Source: Streptomyces sp. NRRL S-118 (GTDB taxonomy: Bacteria; Actinomycetota; Actinomycetes; Streptomycetales; Streptomycetaceae). From it: 64,000 bases of DNA. Below, piece after piece: positions 1 to 8,172 of the stretch. The stretch lies in contig NZ_KL591013.1 in the NCBI RefSeq assembly GCF_000716335.1, positions 277,905 through 341,904 on the forward strand. The letters run 5' to 3'. How positions within the stretch are numbered: position 1 is the first letter of the stretch; each line of letters opens with the position of its first letter. Below the pieces are notes generated by a model. That model did not search any database, had not been told where the DNA came from, and worked only from the letters and a program-made list of their open reading frames with translations. The translations under genes and the position numbers were made by a program.

Positions 1-289
1 CCGCGCCCCATCGGTCGCCGCTGCGGCTGACGACCTCCTGGGCCGCCTTGGCGGCGGACTTCCCGTCCGCCATGGCCTCGGTGGCCGCGCGGGCGAGCTC
101 CTCCCGGTCGACGGTGGAGGACGACGCCGCGGTGCGGGTCACGGGGCGCGGCTCGCGCGTCCGCTCCTCGTCCCAGGGAAGGCAGTTGGTGGCCGCTGCC
201 GTGACGAGGACGGTGGCGAAGACGAATGTCAGGGCCGCCCCGCGGCTGCGTGCGCCGCGGGGCCGGGTACAGAAATCGGGGCCCAGCAT
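1..289 (-). CDS. S41-family C-terminal processing peptidase, N-terminal part only
   Basis: Only the first 96 codons are present; the gene runs off the left edge. It starts at ATG 289. The N-terminus has basic residues (RPRGARSRG) followed by a hydrophobic stretch (AALTFVFATVLVTAAA), which fits a signal anchor. An Asp/Glu/Arg-rich linker and the start of a helical region with alternating Ala/Lys follow. No catalytic residues are visible in the fragment. The assignment rests on position: in Streptomyces the gene directly downstream of ftsEX is usually an S41 (CtpA-like) protease followed by smpB. It is separated from ftsX by a strong hairpin, so it may have its own promoter. The family assignment is an inference from context. 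Confidence 0.6.
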   Translation of the reverse strand, partial: MLGPDFCTRPRGARSRGAALTFVFATVLVTAAATNCLPWDEERTREPRPVTRTAASSSTVDREELARAATEAMADGKSAAKAAQEVVSRSGDRWGA

Positions 290-313
290 GGCGCCCACTC
301 TAGGACAAGCGAA

Positions 314-346
314 TGGCGCCGTACGGTCGTTGACCGCACGGCGCCA
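314..346 (-). terminator. Hairpin terminator downstream of ftsX
   Basis: The arms TGGCGCCGT and ACGGCGCCA enclose a second nested stem (CGGTC/GACCG with a GTT loop), giving an almost continuous stem of about 14 bp. It lies between the ftsX stop (357) and the start of the next minus-strand gene (289). It lacks a U-tract, as is usual for Streptomyces terminators. Confidence 0.7.
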
Positions 347-356
347 GGGGCAATCG

Positions 357-1274
357 TCACACCTTCAGGTACTTGCGCAGCGCCACGGCGGCGGCCAGCG
401 AAGGCATCAGCAGACCGATGACCACGACGAACGGCAGGACCTCGATCACCGCGTCCCAGCCGATGAAGTTGACCAGGGGCATGGACTGGGCGAGGTTCAG
501 GCCGGCGTCGATCATGAAGTACCGCCCGATCACGAGCAGTACGCAGGCGACCAGGCCGCCCAGAAGGCCGGCGACGGCGGCCTCCATGATGAACGGCATC
601 TGGATGTAGAAGCTGGACGCGCCGACGAGCCGCATGATGCCGGTCTCGCGGCGCCGGCTGAACGCCGACACCCGCACGGTGTTGACGATCAGCATCAGCG
701 CGATGACGAGCATCAGACCCATGACGCAGAGAGCGGCGACGTTCATGCCGCGCATCATCTGGAAGAGGCTCTCCAGCGTGTCGCGCTGGTCCTCGACGGA
801 GTACACACCCGCCCGCCCCGCGAAGGCGGTGGCGATGACCTGGTACTTCTCCGGGTCCTTGAGCTTGACCCGGTACGACTCCTGCATCTGGTCCGGCGTG
901 ATGATGCTGGCGATCGCGGTGTCGCCGTACTGGTCCTTGTAGTGCTTGTACGCCTGGTCGGCCGTCTCGTGATGGACCTTGTCGACGATGTCCATCTTCT
1001 CGAGGTCGGTCTTGATCTCCTGCTTCTGCTGGGCGGTGACCGCGCCCTTGGCGCAGGTCTCCCCGTTCTCCGCGTCGTTCTTGTTGCAGAGGAAGATGGA
1101 GACGTTGGCCTTGTCGTACCAGAAGTCCTTCATCACGCTGACCTGCTCGCGCATGAGCAGCGCACCGCCGAAGAGCGCGAGCGACAGGGCCACGGAGACG
1201 ATGACGGCGAACGTCATCGTGAGATTGCGACGGAGGCCGACACCGATCTCCGAGAGTACGAACTGGGCGCGCAT
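357..1274 (-). CDS. ftsX: Cell division ABC transporter permease FtsX
   Basis: FtsX is the membrane partner of FtsE; the pair transmits a signal across the membrane to peptidoglycan hydrolases at division sites. The 305-aa protein has the family layout: TM1 at about 21-42, an extracytoplasmic domain at about 45-175, then TM2 (about 178-200), TM3 (about 228-250) and TM4 (about 275-298). Two cysteines in the outer domain (Cys63 and Cys74) are well placed for a disulfide. The motif SRRRETGIMRLVGAS after TM2 is typical of FtsX. It lies 71 bp downstream of ftsE in the same direction, so the two are very probably co-transcribed. ATG 1274 was chosen because the N-terminal helix RAQFVLSEIGVGLRRNL is conserved. 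Confidence 0.96.
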   Translation of the reverse strand: MRAQFVLSEIGVGLRRNLTMTFAVIVSVALSLALFGGALLMREQVSVMKDFWYDKANVSIFLCNKNDAENGETCAKGAVTAQQKQEIKTDLEKMDIVDKVHHETADQAYKHYKDQYGDTAIASIITPDQMQESYRVKLKDPEKYQVIATAFAGRAGVYSVEDQRDTLESLFQMMRGMNVAALCVMGLMLVIALMLIVNTVRVSAFSRRRETGIMRLVGASSFYIQMPFIMEAAVAGLLGGLVACVLLVIGRYFMIDAGLNLAQSMPLVNFIGWDAVIEVLPFVVVIGLLMPSLAAAVALRKYLKV

Positions 1275-1345
1275 CGCGTGCGTTCAGCCTTTCTTGCTGA
1301 TGCTGGTGCTGCTGGAGCGGGAGCCGGGGACGCCCGGGGTCCCGC

Positions 1346-2035
1346 TCAGTGCTGGTAGCCGTAGACGCCGCGCGCCTGGTCGCGTACGAGACGGCCCTGT
1401 TCGAGCTCGATGACGCGCTTGCGCATCTGGTCGACGATGTTCTGGTCGTGCGTCGCCATGACCACCGTCGTACCGGTGCGGTTGATCCGGTCCAGCAGCT
1501 TCATGATGCCGACGGAGGTCTGCGGGTCCAGGTTGCCGGTCGGCTCGTCGGCGATCAGCAGCATCGGGCGGTTGACGAACGCACGGGCGATGGCCACGCG
1601 CTGCTGCTCACCACCCGACAGCTCGCCGGGCATCCGGTCCTCCTTGCCGCCCAGGCCGACGAGGTCGAGGACCTGGGGCACGGCCTTGCGGATCTCCCCG
1701 CGCGGCTTGCCGATGACCTCCTGGGCGAACGCCACGTTCTGCGCGACGGTCTTGTTGGGCAGGAGGCGGAAGTCCTGGAAGACGGTGCCGAGCTGGCGGC
1801 GCATGTGCGGCACCTTCCAGTTGGACAGCCGGGCGAGGTCCTTGCCGAGGACGTGCACCGTGCCGTGGCTGGCGCGCTCCTCGCGCAGCAGCAGCCGCAG
1901 GAAGGTGGACTTTCCGGAGCCGGAGGACCCCACCAGGAAGACGAACTCGCCCTTCTCGATCTCGAGGGAGACATCCCTCAGCGCGGGGCGGTTCTGCTTC
2001 GGATAGGACTTGGAGACGTTGTCGAATCGGATCAC
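1346..2035 (-). CDS. ftsE: Cell division ATP-binding protein FtsE
   Basis: FtsE is the cytoplasmic ATPase of the FtsEX complex. The 229-aa protein is of typical length. The Walker A motif GSSGSGKST is at about residues 36-44, the ABC signature [14 protein letters not shown] follows mid-protein, and Walker B is [14 protein letters not shown]-loop (VFQDFRLLP) and an H-loop (MATHD) are also present, so the ATPase appears intact. The start is GTG 2035 ([11 protein letters not shown]); no strong Shine-Dalgarno sequence is evident. The gene heads the ftsEX transcript; its upstream region is shared with the divergent zinc-ribbon gene at 2309. Confidence 0.96.
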   Translation of the reverse strand: MIRFDNVSKSYPKQNRPALRDVSLEIEKGEFVFLVGSSGSGKSTFLRLLLREERASHGTVHVLGKDLARLSNWKVPHMRRQLGTVFQDFRLLPNKTVAQNVAFAQEVIGKPRGEIRKAVPQVLDLVGLGGKEDRMPGELSGGEQQRVAIARAFVNRPMLLIADEPTGNLDPQTSVGIMKLLDRINRTGTTVVMATHDQNIVDQMRKRVIELEQGRLVRDQARGVYGYQH

Positions 2036-2219
2036 GGGTGCACCACGGTCGGCCGGGAGTAGGTGTGCGTGACCATACGCGACTGGGGATGCCCCGTGCA
2101 GTCACCGTACGCCCTTGCACCTTTTGTCCCGGCGCCGCCCGGCGATCGGCCGCGGAACCGGCCGGGCGTCCATCCGGTGGGGCGCGCCTAAATGCGCCGG
2201 ACCTGGCAGAGTGGTAGGG

Positions 2220-2246
2220 GGAACGGATGCGTTTCCCTGAGCGTTG
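2220..2246 (+). promoter_or_regulatory. Sigma-R-like promoter of the zinc-ribbon gene
   Basis: GGAAC at 2220-2224 is followed by exactly 18 bp and then GTTG at 2243-2246. This fits the known Streptomyces SigR consensus (GGAAT, 18-19 bp, GTT) with one change in the -35 element. Transcription would start near 2252, about 57 nt before the ATG at 2309. The -35 element also overlaps a short GGGAA/TTTCCC dyad. The promoter is predicted from pattern only. Confidence 0.5.
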
Positions 2247-2308
2247 TGCGGAGAGAACTTGTGCACAGTCCGCGCTTGCGGCTCCGCCGCGCGGGAGGAG
2301 GAGAGCGC

Positions 2309-2509
2309 ATGACCTATGACCGATTGGTGTGCGCCAACTGCGCGGCGCCCGTCAGCGAGGGCCGGTGCCCCGTCTGCCGGGCCAGCCGGGAGCGGATGCA
2401 GCAGGAGGGGCCGTTCGGCGGGCTGAGCCCGGCGGCCCTGCTGATGCTGCTGGTCGTCCTGGTGGCGATGGTGGCGCTGCTGGCCGCCACGGCCCAGCAG
2501 ACCGTATGA
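2309..2509 (+). CDS. Small zinc-ribbon, single-pass membrane protein
   Basis: This 66-aa protein is of unknown function. Residues 8-22 carry two CxxC knuckles (CANC and CPVC, separated by APVSEGR), a likely small zinc ribbon or redox-sensitive zinc site. A polar segment and one strongly hydrophobic helix (LLMLLVVLVAMVALLAA, about 43-60) follow, ending near the C-terminus. ATG 2309 was chosen because a strong GGAGGAGGA ribosome binding site lies just upstream; an in-frame start further upstream at 2192 has no such site. It is transcribed divergently from ftsE and ends in a strong hairpin. The sigma-R-like promoter upstream suggests a link to thiol stress, which is an inference. Confidence 0.75.
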   Translation: MTYDRLVCANCAAPVSEGRCPVCRASRERMQQEGPFGGLSPAALLMLLVVLVAMVALLAATAQQTV

Positions 2510-2549
2510 GGCTGCGCCGTACGCCTCACCACCTTTAGCCCACTCCGGT

Positions 2550-2588
2550 AAGGGCTCCGGAGGCCGCTGAGCGGCCTCCGGAGCCCTT
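2550..2588 (+). terminator. Perfect 19-bp-stem terminator
   Basis: AAGGGCTCCGGAGGCCGCT and its exact reverse complement are separated by a single base. The hairpin lies 40 bp after the stop of the zinc-ribbon gene, and the A-rich and T-rich ends allow it to work in both directions. Confidence 0.85.
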
Positions 2589-2607
2589 CCGCGTGCGCCG
2601 TGACGAC

Positions 2608-2640
2608 TGCGGGCCCCGCGCCATCGGCGCGGGGCCCGCA
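2608..2640 (-). terminator. Terminator of the LAXTG protein gene
   Basis: TGCGGGCCCCGCGCC and GGCGCGGGGCCCGCA form a perfect 15-bp stem with a 3-nt loop, 33 bp beyond the stop of the minus-strand gene at 2674. With the hairpin at 2550 it separates two convergent genes. Confidence 0.8.
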
Positions 2641-2673
2641 GAGGTGATGCGTGAAGGTACCCGGTGGTACGGG

Positions 2674-3243
2674 TCAGGCGGCCGTACGGCCACCGGCGAC
2701 GAGGCGCGGCAGCATACGGAAGCCGATACCGCCGGCGATCATCGTCGCGGCGCCGACCAGCAGGAACGTGGTCTCGGCGGCGCCGGTCGCGGCCAGCTCC
2801 TCCTTGGCCTGGCCCTGCTCGACCGGCTTGGAGCCGGCGGAGTCGGTGTCGGTGTTGTCGACGCAGTCGGCGCCGTCGAGGTCGACGGTGCAGGCGCCGG
2901 CGTCACCGGTGGTGGAGCCACCGGTCGCGGCCGCGCCGCCCTGGTCGCCGGAGCCACCGTTGTCGCCGGAACCGCCCTGGTCGCCCGTACCGCCCTGGTC
3001 ACCGGTACCGCCCTGGTCGCCCGTGCCCTCGGTGGTGCCGACGACCGTGTTGCCCTCGGTGGCGCCCTCGACCGCGTTCACCTCGACACCGGCGTCGTTG
3101 ACGTCGGCGCTCACGCCGAGGCCCGCCACGTTCACGTCCACGCCCACGGCGGAAGCGGCGCCCGCGGCGGTCAGGGACGCACCGGCTGCGATCACCGCAC
3201 CGGCTGCGATCCGCGCCACGCGGACCCGCGTCTTCTTGGTCAT
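2674..3243 (-). CDS. Secreted LAXTG (sortase E-type) cell-wall-anchored protein
   Basis: This is a 189-aa surface protein. It has a signal peptide with a basic start (MTKKTRVRVAR) and an Ala-rich core ending near ASAVGV. A Val/Asp/Asn-rich segment (VGVDVNVAGLGVSADVN) follows, then low-complexity GDQGG/GDNGG repeats at about residues 78-102, then a short segment with two cysteines (GACTVDLDGADC). The C-terminus has a full sorting signal: LAATG, a hydrophobic helix (TTFLLVGAATMIAGGIGF) and a basic tail (RMLPRLVAGGRTAA). LAXTG is the motif used by class E sortases in Streptomyces, which anchor long chaplins and similar proteins. ATG 3243 was chosen because a signal peptide begins exactly there. 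No sortase gene is adjacent. The surface function is unknown. Confidence 0.8.
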   Translation of the reverse strand: MTKKTRVRVARIAAGAVIAAGASLTAAGAASAVGVDVNVAGLGVSADVNDAGVEVNAVEGATEGNTVVGTTEGTGDQGGTGDQGGTGDQGGSGDNGGSGDQGGAAATGGSTTGDAGACTVDLDGADCVDNTDTDSAGSKPVEQGQAKEELAATGAAETTFLLVGAATMIAGGIGFRMLPRLVAGGRTAA

Positions 3244-3423
3244 CTGCCTGCTACCCCCAGTAGCTGATTCGTCAGTGGAGCAGCGCTCGGGGCAACGGAC
3301 ACTGGGGGTCGCGCTTCTGGTTGCCCCCGATCGCACGCGCCCCAGTCATGCGCATGCCGCGCGTCAGCTTTCCCAGTTTTCGGACAAGCGTCAAGGTCGT
3401 TGCGCGTGCTATGCCCGAAATGA

Positions 3424-3458
3424 TCACAGTTGCCGCGCGTGCAACGATGCAACTGTGA
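3424..3458 (-). promoter_or_regulatory. 10-bp inverted repeat upstream of the LAXTG gene
   Basis: TCACAGTTGC and GCAACTGTGA are perfect inverted copies with a 15-bp centre. A nested GTTGC/GCAAC pair (GTTGCcgcgcgtGCAAC) lies inside. It is about 180 bp upstream of the LAXTG start, a plausible position for a regulator binding site. The regulator is unknown. Confidence 0.4.
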
Positions 3459-3565
3459 CGTAGACCCCGAACAACCGCGCGCCAACAGGCCGTTCACTTG
3501 TCGACAAAGCGCTGAAGCGGCCTACTCGCCGCTTGCGGCCGCGAATTGACGGACCCTATGCAAGC

Positions 3566-3596
3566 GGCGCCGGAACCCCTGCGGGATTCCGGCGCC
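3566..3596 (-). terminator. prfB terminator
   Basis: GGCGCCGGAA pairs with TTCCGGCGCC around an 11-nt loop, starting 26 bp downstream of the prfB stop codon on the minus strand. Confidence 0.7.
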
Positions 3597-3621
3597 GAAC
3601 GGCCCGTCGTACTGCGGGACG

Positions 3622-4734
3622 TTACTTCGTCTGCTCCTGCTGCTTGCGCCAGCGGATACCGGCCTCCAGGAAGCCGTCGATCTCGCCGTCCAGCACGGCC
3701 TGCGGGTTGCCGACCTCGAACTCCGTGCGCAGGTCCTTGACCATCTGGTACGGGTGCAGCACGTAGGACCGCATCTGGTTGCCCCACGAGTTGCCGCCGT
3801 CGCCCTTGAGGGCGTCCATCCTGGCCTGCTCCTCCTGGCGGCGGCGCTCCAGCAGCTTCGCCTGGAGGACGTTCATGGCGCTGGCCTTGTTCTGGATCTG
3901 CGAGCGCTCGTTCTGGCAGGAGACCACGATGCCGGTCGGGATGTGCGTGATGCGCACGGCCGAGTCGGTGGTGTTGACGCCCTGGCCGCCGGGGCCGGAG
4001 GCGCGGTAGACATCCACGCGGAGCTCGGACTCGTCGATGTCGACGTGGTCGGACTGCTCGACGACCGGGAGCACCTCGACACCCGCGAAGGACGTCTGAC
4101 GCCGGCCCTGGTTGTCGAACGGGGAAATGCGGACCAGGCGGTGCGTGCCCTGCTCCACGGAGAGCGTGCCGTAGGCGTACGGCGCCTTGACGACGAAGGT
4201 GGTCGACTTGATGCCGGCCTCCTCCGCGTACGACGTCTCGTAGACCTCCGTGCCGTACCCGTGGCGCTCGGCCCAGCGCAGGTACATGCGCTGCAGCTGC
4301 TCGGCGAAGTCGGCGGCGTCGACGCCCCCCGCCTCGGCGCGGATGTTGACCAGCGCCTCGCGCTCGTCGTACTCGCCGGACAGGAGGGTGCGCACCTCCA
4401 TCTCGTCCAGCGCCTTGCGGACGGACTCCAGCTCCGTCTCGGCCTCGGCGCGCGCGTCGGCGTCGCCCTCGGCCTCCGCGAGCTCGAAGAGGACCTCGAG
4501 GTCGTCGATGCGACCACGCAGTGCCTCGGCCTTGCGCACCTCGGCCTGGAGGTGCGAAAGCTTGCTCGTGATCTTCTGCGCCGCCTCCGGGTCGTCCCAC
4601 AGGGACGGGGCCGCGGCCTGCTCCTCGAGCACGGCGATGTCTGCCCTCATCCTGTCGAGGTCCAGGACGGCCTCGATCGACCCCATGGTCGAGGAGAGGG
4701 ACTTCAGCTCTTCGGATACATCGACGACTGCCAC
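3622..4734 (-). CDS. prfB: Peptide chain release factor 2
   Basis: RF2 terminates translation at UGA and UAA codons by triggering peptidyl-tRNA hydrolysis. The 370-aa protein is full length. The stop-codon recognition tripeptide SPF ([10 protein letters not shown]) is present, marking it as RF2 rather than RF1, and the catalytic GGQ loop is [15 protein letters not shown]. The N-terminal helical domain starts [11 protein letters not shown]. The reading frame is continuous, so the programmed +1 frameshift of enterobacterial prfB is absent. It is on the same strand as pkaB upstream (49 bp gap) and ends at the hairpin at 3566-3596. Confidence 0.97.
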   Translation of the reverse strand: MAVVDVSEELKSLSSTMGSIEAVLDLDRMRADIAVLEEQAAAPSLWDDPEAAQKITSKLSHLQAEVRKAEALRGRIDDLEVLFELAEAEGDADARAEAETELESVRKALDEMEVRTLLSGEYDEREALVNIRAEAGGVDAADFAEQLQRMYLRWAERHGYGTEVYETSYAEEAGIKSTTFVVKAPYAYGTLSVEQGTHRLVRISPFDNQGRRQTSFAGVEVLPVVEQSDHVDIDESELRVDVYRASGPGGQGVNTTDSAVRITHIPTGIVVSCQNERSQIQNKASAMNVLQAKLLERRRQEEQARMDALKGDGGNSWGNQMRSYVLHPYQMVKDLRTEFEVGNPQAVLDGEIDGFLEAGIRWRKQQEQTK

Positions 4735-4783
4735 GACACCAGCGTAACGGCTGCGTGCGACAGCCCGGCCCTCCCGGCGGCCG

Positions 4784-6019
4784 CTAAGGCCGGGAAGGGG
4801 CCGACTGGCGGGAGTCGCGGGGAGGCGCCGTTTCGTCGTCGCCGCTGGTCATCACGTACCCGCCCACCCCGGCGGCGGCCACCAGCGCGGCGGCGGCGAT
4901 ACCGAGCGTGATGCGGCGCTTGCGCACGGCCTCGGAGCGGTGGCGCGCGGAGCCCGGGCGCCGGCCGCCGGCCGGGCGGGGGGCGCGGGCGGTGCCCAGG
5001 GGGCCTCCCGAGAGCTCGTCCGGTGCCGGGACCCGCATCGAGGTGTGGGTGTCGCGGTTGGAGTCGGGGGACGAGCCCGGCACCAGGGGCACGGCGGCCC
5101 GGCGCGGCGCATCGGTGAGGGTCGGGTAGGGGTCGTCCTCGTACGGCTCCGCGGAGGGCTCGGCATCCGGCTCGTCGACGTCCAGCGGGGGCATGCCGGC
5201 GACGAGCGGCAGCAGGTCGTGCAGGCGGGCGGCGAGCTCGGAGGCGCGCAGGCGGGAGGCGGGGGCCTTGGCCAGGCACTGGACGATCAGCTGCCACAGC
5301 TCGTCCGGGATGCCGGGGAGCGGGACCACCGTCTCGGTGACGTGGCGGCGCAGGACGGCCCCGGGGTGGCCGCCGCCGAACGGCGTGAACCCGGCGAGCA
5401 GCTCGTAGAGGACGGTCGCGAGGGCGTAGATGTCGACGGCCGCGCGGGGCGGCAGTCCCTCGACGATCTCGGGGGCCACGTAGTCCGGCGTGCCGATGAC
5501 GCGCGTCGTCCTGGTGCGTTTGGGGGTGTCGATCAGCTTGGCGACGCCGAAGTCGGTCAGCAGGGCGGGGTGGGCGCCGCCGGGGCCCAGCGGGCCCTCC
5601 ATGTCGAGCAGGATGTTCTCGGGCTTGACGTCGCGGTGCACGATCCCGGCGGCGTGCGCGGCGGCCAGGCCCTCGGCGACATCGGCGGCGATCGAGACGG
5701 CCGCCTCCGGGGCGAGGCGGCGCTCGCGGTCCAGACGGGTGCGCAGGTCGGTGCCGCGCACCAGGTCCATGACGAGCGCGAGGTCGTTGCCGTCGACGAC
5801 CAGGTCGTGGACGCCGACCACGCGCGCGTGGTCCAGCCCGAGCAGGGCGGTGCGCTCCTGGACGAAGCGGCCGACGAGTTCCTGGTCGGAGGCCAGGTCC
5901 TCGCGCAGCAGCTTGATCGCTACGGGGCCCTCCGGGCCCTCACCGAGCCACACCGTGCCGGCGCTGCCCCGCCCCAGGATCTGGTGGGCCGTGTACCGGC
6001 TGCCGATTTTCCGTGCCAA
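4784..6019 (-). CDS. pkaB: Membrane-anchored Ser/Thr protein kinase PkaB
   Basis: This 411-aa Hanks-type kinase begins with a TTG start at 6019, preceded by GAGGGAGC; the family N-terminus ([23 protein letters not shown]) follows at once. Nucleotide-binding Lys is residue 36 (VAIK), the catalytic loop HRDVKPEN has Asp130, DFG is Asp156, and the activation segment ends TPDYVAPE, so it appears active. A Pro/Asp/Glu-rich linker at about 270-365 leads to one transmembrane helix near residue 375 ([19 protein letters not shown]) and a short outer tail without PASTA repeats. Size, gene order and position next to prfB match PkaB of S. coelicolor (about 417 aa). It lies downstream of pkaA, separated by a hairpin. 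Confidence 0.9.
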   Translation of the reverse strand: MARKIGSRYTAHQILGRGSAGTVWLGEGPEGPVAIKLLREDLASDQELVGRFVQERTALLGLDHARVVGVHDLVVDGNDLALVMDLVRGTDLRTRLDRERRLAPEAAVSIAADVAEGLAAAHAAGIVHRDVKPENILLDMEGPLGPGGAHPALLTDFGVAKLIDTPKRTRTTRVIGTPDYVAPEIVEGLPPRAAVDIYALATVLYELLAGFTPFGGGHPGAVLRRHVTETVVPLPGIPDELWQLIVQCLAKAPASRLRASELAARLHDLLPLVAGMPPLDVDEPDAEPSAEPYEDDPYPTLTDAPRRAAVPLVPGSSPDSNRDTHTSMRVPAPDELSGGPLGTARAPRPAGGRRPGSARHRSEAVRKRRITLGIAAAALVAAAGVGGYVMTSGDDETAPPRDSRQSAPSRP

Positions 6020-6080
6020 GACTGCTCCCTCAGCGGCTGGCGTTCCCGACCAAGTTACGCGGACGCGGGCGCCGGTACTC

Positions 6081-6110
6081 ACTTCCGAGGGGAAATCACC
6101 CCTCGGAAGT
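6081..6110 (-). terminator. Perfect hairpin between pkaA and pkaB
   Basis: ACTTCCGAGGGG and CCCCTCGGAAGT form a perfect 12-bp stem with a 6-nt loop, 16 bp beyond the pkaA stop and 61 bp before the pkaB start. It could end the pkaA transcript or reduce pkaB expression from it. Confidence 0.7.
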
Positions 6111-6126
6111 CGACAAATCGGCAGAG

Positions 6127-7797
6127 TTACTGCCCGGTGCCGGAAGGCGGCGTGGGCGTGCCGCTGTCTCCGCCGAGCTGGGAGATCCAGTCGGTGACCG
6201 TGGACACGGCGTCCCCGATGGCCTGCCAGTAGCTCTTGCCCTGGGCGATCCAGTCCTGCAGCGGGGTCAGCTCCCAGATCAGCCAGCCCGCCACGAAGAG
6301 CAGCACGAGCGTGAACAGGCACCCCTTGAGGCAGCCCAGACCGGGGATGCGCATCGGGTTGGCGCTGCGCTGGCGGGGCTGGCGCGGCTCCCGCGGCGGG
6401 CGCGGGGCCTGCTGCGGGGGCTGCTGGGGCTGCGGGTGACGCGGCTGGTGGTGCTGCGGGGGCTGGGGTGCGTACTGCTGCGGCGGGGGCGGCGGCGCGT
6501 ACTGCGCAGGGCGCTGCGGCGGCCGCTGCTGGGGCTGGTGCTGCGGCTGAGGCGCGTACTGCTGCTGCGGGGGCTGCGGAGGCTGCGGGCGTCGCTGGGG
6601 GCGGCGGCGCAGCGGGTCCTGGCTCGGGTCGAGGTACTGGACCTGCGTCTGCTCGTTGCGGTCCCGGGCCGCGCGCAGCTGGGTCTGCCAGGGGTGCGGC
6701 TCCTCCGGCCGCGGCGGGCCGTCGGGGCCCGGCGGGACCGGCGGCATGACGGTGGTGGGGTCGGCGCCGCCCGCGCCGCTGGTGGGCATCACGCTGGTGG
6801 CGGCGTTGGGGTCGTACTGGCCGGCGTTGCTCGGCAGCACCTGGGTGGGGTCGGCGGCGCCCGGGGTCTCCGGGACGGGGGCCGGCGCCGGGTCGGGCGC
6901 GAGCAGCGCGCCGACGCCCTCCGCGGCCTCGATCTGCGCGGGCGTGGCGTGCACGCCGATACCGGCGGCGACGACGCGCAGACCGCGGGCGAGGTTCTCG
7001 GCGCTCGGGCGCCGGTCCGGGTCCTTGCTCAGGCAGCGCTCTATGACCGTCCACAGCGGTCCGGGGACCGTGGAGGGCCGGCGCGGCTCCTCGCTGAGGT
7101 GGCGGTGCAGGACCTCCAGGGCGGTGCCGCCGGCGAACGGCGGGCGGCCGGTGACGAGCTCGTACAGCAGGATGCCGGCGCCGTAGATGTCCACGGCGGA
7201 GGTCTGCGGGCGGCCCTCGGCGGACTCGGGCGCGACGTACGCGGGCGTGCCGACGAATTCGTGCGTACGGGTCAGGCCAGGGCTGTCGGCGAGGCGCGCG
7301 ATGCCGAAGTCCGTGAGCATCGGGTGCATCCGGCCGTCCTGCTCGGCGACCAGCACGTTGGCCGGCTTGAGGTCGCGGTGCACGATGCCGTCGGCATGGC
7401 TGGCGGCGAGCGCGTCGGCGATCTGCGCCGTGAGCAGCGCCGCGGCGACCGGGGTGAGCGGGCCGTTCTCGCGGATGTAGCGGTGCAGGTCCGGGCCCTC
7501 GACCAGGTCCATCACGAGGGCGAGCAGATCGCCCTCGACGACGAGGTCGCGGGTGCGGACGATGTTGGGGTGGGTGAGGCGGAGGAGGACGGAGCGCTCC
7601 CGCAGGAAGCGCATCACCACGTCCGCGTCGTTCGCGAGCTCCTCCTTGAGGACCTTGATCGCGACGGTCTCGCCGGGCTGGCCCGGCACGGCGGCCTCGG
7701 CGCCCGCCGTCTCCCGCTGGCGGGCTCGCCAGACGGTGCCCGTGGCGCCGCGCCCGAGCGGCTCCTCGAGCAGGTACTTGCTGCCTACCGGCCGCAC
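6127..7797 (-). CDS. pkaA: Membrane-anchored Ser/Thr protein kinase PkaA
   Basis: This 556-aa Hanks-type kinase begins at GTG 7797 with AGGGAG eight bases upstream. The glycine-rich loop is GRGATGTVW, Lys48 (VAIKVLKEE) binds ATP, and HRDLKPAN, DFG (LTDFGIARL) and TPAYVAPE are intact. After the kinase domain comes a Pro/Ala segment, then a Gln/Pro/Tyr low-complexity region at about residues 375-480 with many YAPQP-like repeats. One transmembrane helix follows (LFTLVLLFVAGWLIWEL), then a short outer domain of about 60 residues. A GCLKGC motif sits directly before the helix. Length and neighbours match S. coelicolor PkaA (about 543 aa). It is divergent from the FHA-FtsK gene, a possible partner or substrate because FHA domains bind phosphothreonine. 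Confidence 0.9.
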   Translation of the reverse strand: MRPVGSKYLLEEPLGRGATGTVWRARQRETAGAEAAVPGQPGETVAIKVLKEELANDADVVMRFLRERSVLLRLTHPNIVRTRDLVVEGDLLALVMDLVEGPDLHRYIRENGPLTPVAAALLTAQIADALAASHADGIVHRDLKPANVLVAEQDGRMHPMLTDFGIARLADSPGLTRTHEFVGTPAYVAPESAEGRPQTSAVDIYGAGILLYELVTGRPPFAGGTALEVLHRHLSEEPRRPSTVPGPLWTVIERCLSKDPDRRPSAENLARGLRVVAAGIGVHATPAQIEAAEGVGALLAPDPAPAPVPETPGAADPTQVLPSNAGQYDPNAATSVMPTSGAGGADPTTVMPPVPPGPDGPPRPEEPHPWQTQLRAARDRNEQTQVQYLDPSQDPLRRRPQRRPQPPQPPQQQYAPQPQHQPQQRPPQRPAQYAPPPPPQQYAPQPPQHHQPRHPQPQQPPQQAPRPPREPRQPRQRSANPMRIPGLGCLKGCLFTLVLLFVAGWLIWELTPLQDWIAQGKSYWQAIGDAVSTVTDWISQLGGDSGTPTPPSGTGQ

Positions 7798-8172
7798 GTC
7801 ATGCGCTCCCTGCGATCGTGGTCCTTGCCTGGCCCGTGCCTCCCTCTCGGGCCCGCCCGGGTGTCCGACCCACTGTAGTGCCGCGGGGCGGCACACCGGT
7901 CGGTCATCTTCCGGTCTCGTACGGTGCCGAAGACGCACACTTCGCGTCCATGGTTGCCATACATGATCCCAAGGTGGGCGCAAGCTGGCATTTTCCCGAT
8001 CGACGGTGAGCATTCAAGATCATTTGATGCCGGTTCCCGGGCGTGTTGTCCGTCGCAGGTGCGAGGATGCACCCAGCACTGAACCGGACGACGCGTCCGC
8101 AGTGGAGGGGGATCGCCGGGCCGTTCCCCATTCCTTGCCGGGCGCGCCGCGCAGAAGGGACCGCTGACGGCG
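7798..8172. other. Divergent promoter region of pkaA and the FHA-FtsK gene
   Basis: This 375-bp stretch has no supported gene. It should contain promoters for both flanking genes. The middle (about 7970-8035) is less GC-rich than its surroundings. A perfect hairpin with 7-bp arms, GTGCCGC/GCGGCAC with a GGG loop, lies at 7878-7894 in the likely pkaA leader. Confidence 0.5.

Larger units (their letters stand above)
3244..3621. other. Intergenic region between the LAXTG gene and prfB
   Basis: This 378-bp stretch holds no convincing gene. It contains the prfB terminator (3566-3596), a long inverted repeat (3424-3458) and a second dyad, GGGGCAAC near 3289-3296 with GTTGCCCC at 3320-3327, lying in the likely leader of the LAXTG gene. 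The repeats suggest regulated transcription of the LAXTG gene. Confidence 0.6.

Noticed and set aside
2920..3010. Repeats resembling a CRISPR array
   Set aside because: They are in-frame codon repeats encoding GDQGG in the LAXTG protein, with no spacers.
3622..4734. Programmed frameshift in prfB
   Set aside because: The frame is uninterrupted from ATG to stop, and the N-terminal domain and GGQ are in the same frame.
6400..6660. Tandem nucleotide repeats in the pkaA gene
   Set aside because: They encode the Gln/Pro/Tyr-rich linker in frame and are not an intergenic or mobile repeat.
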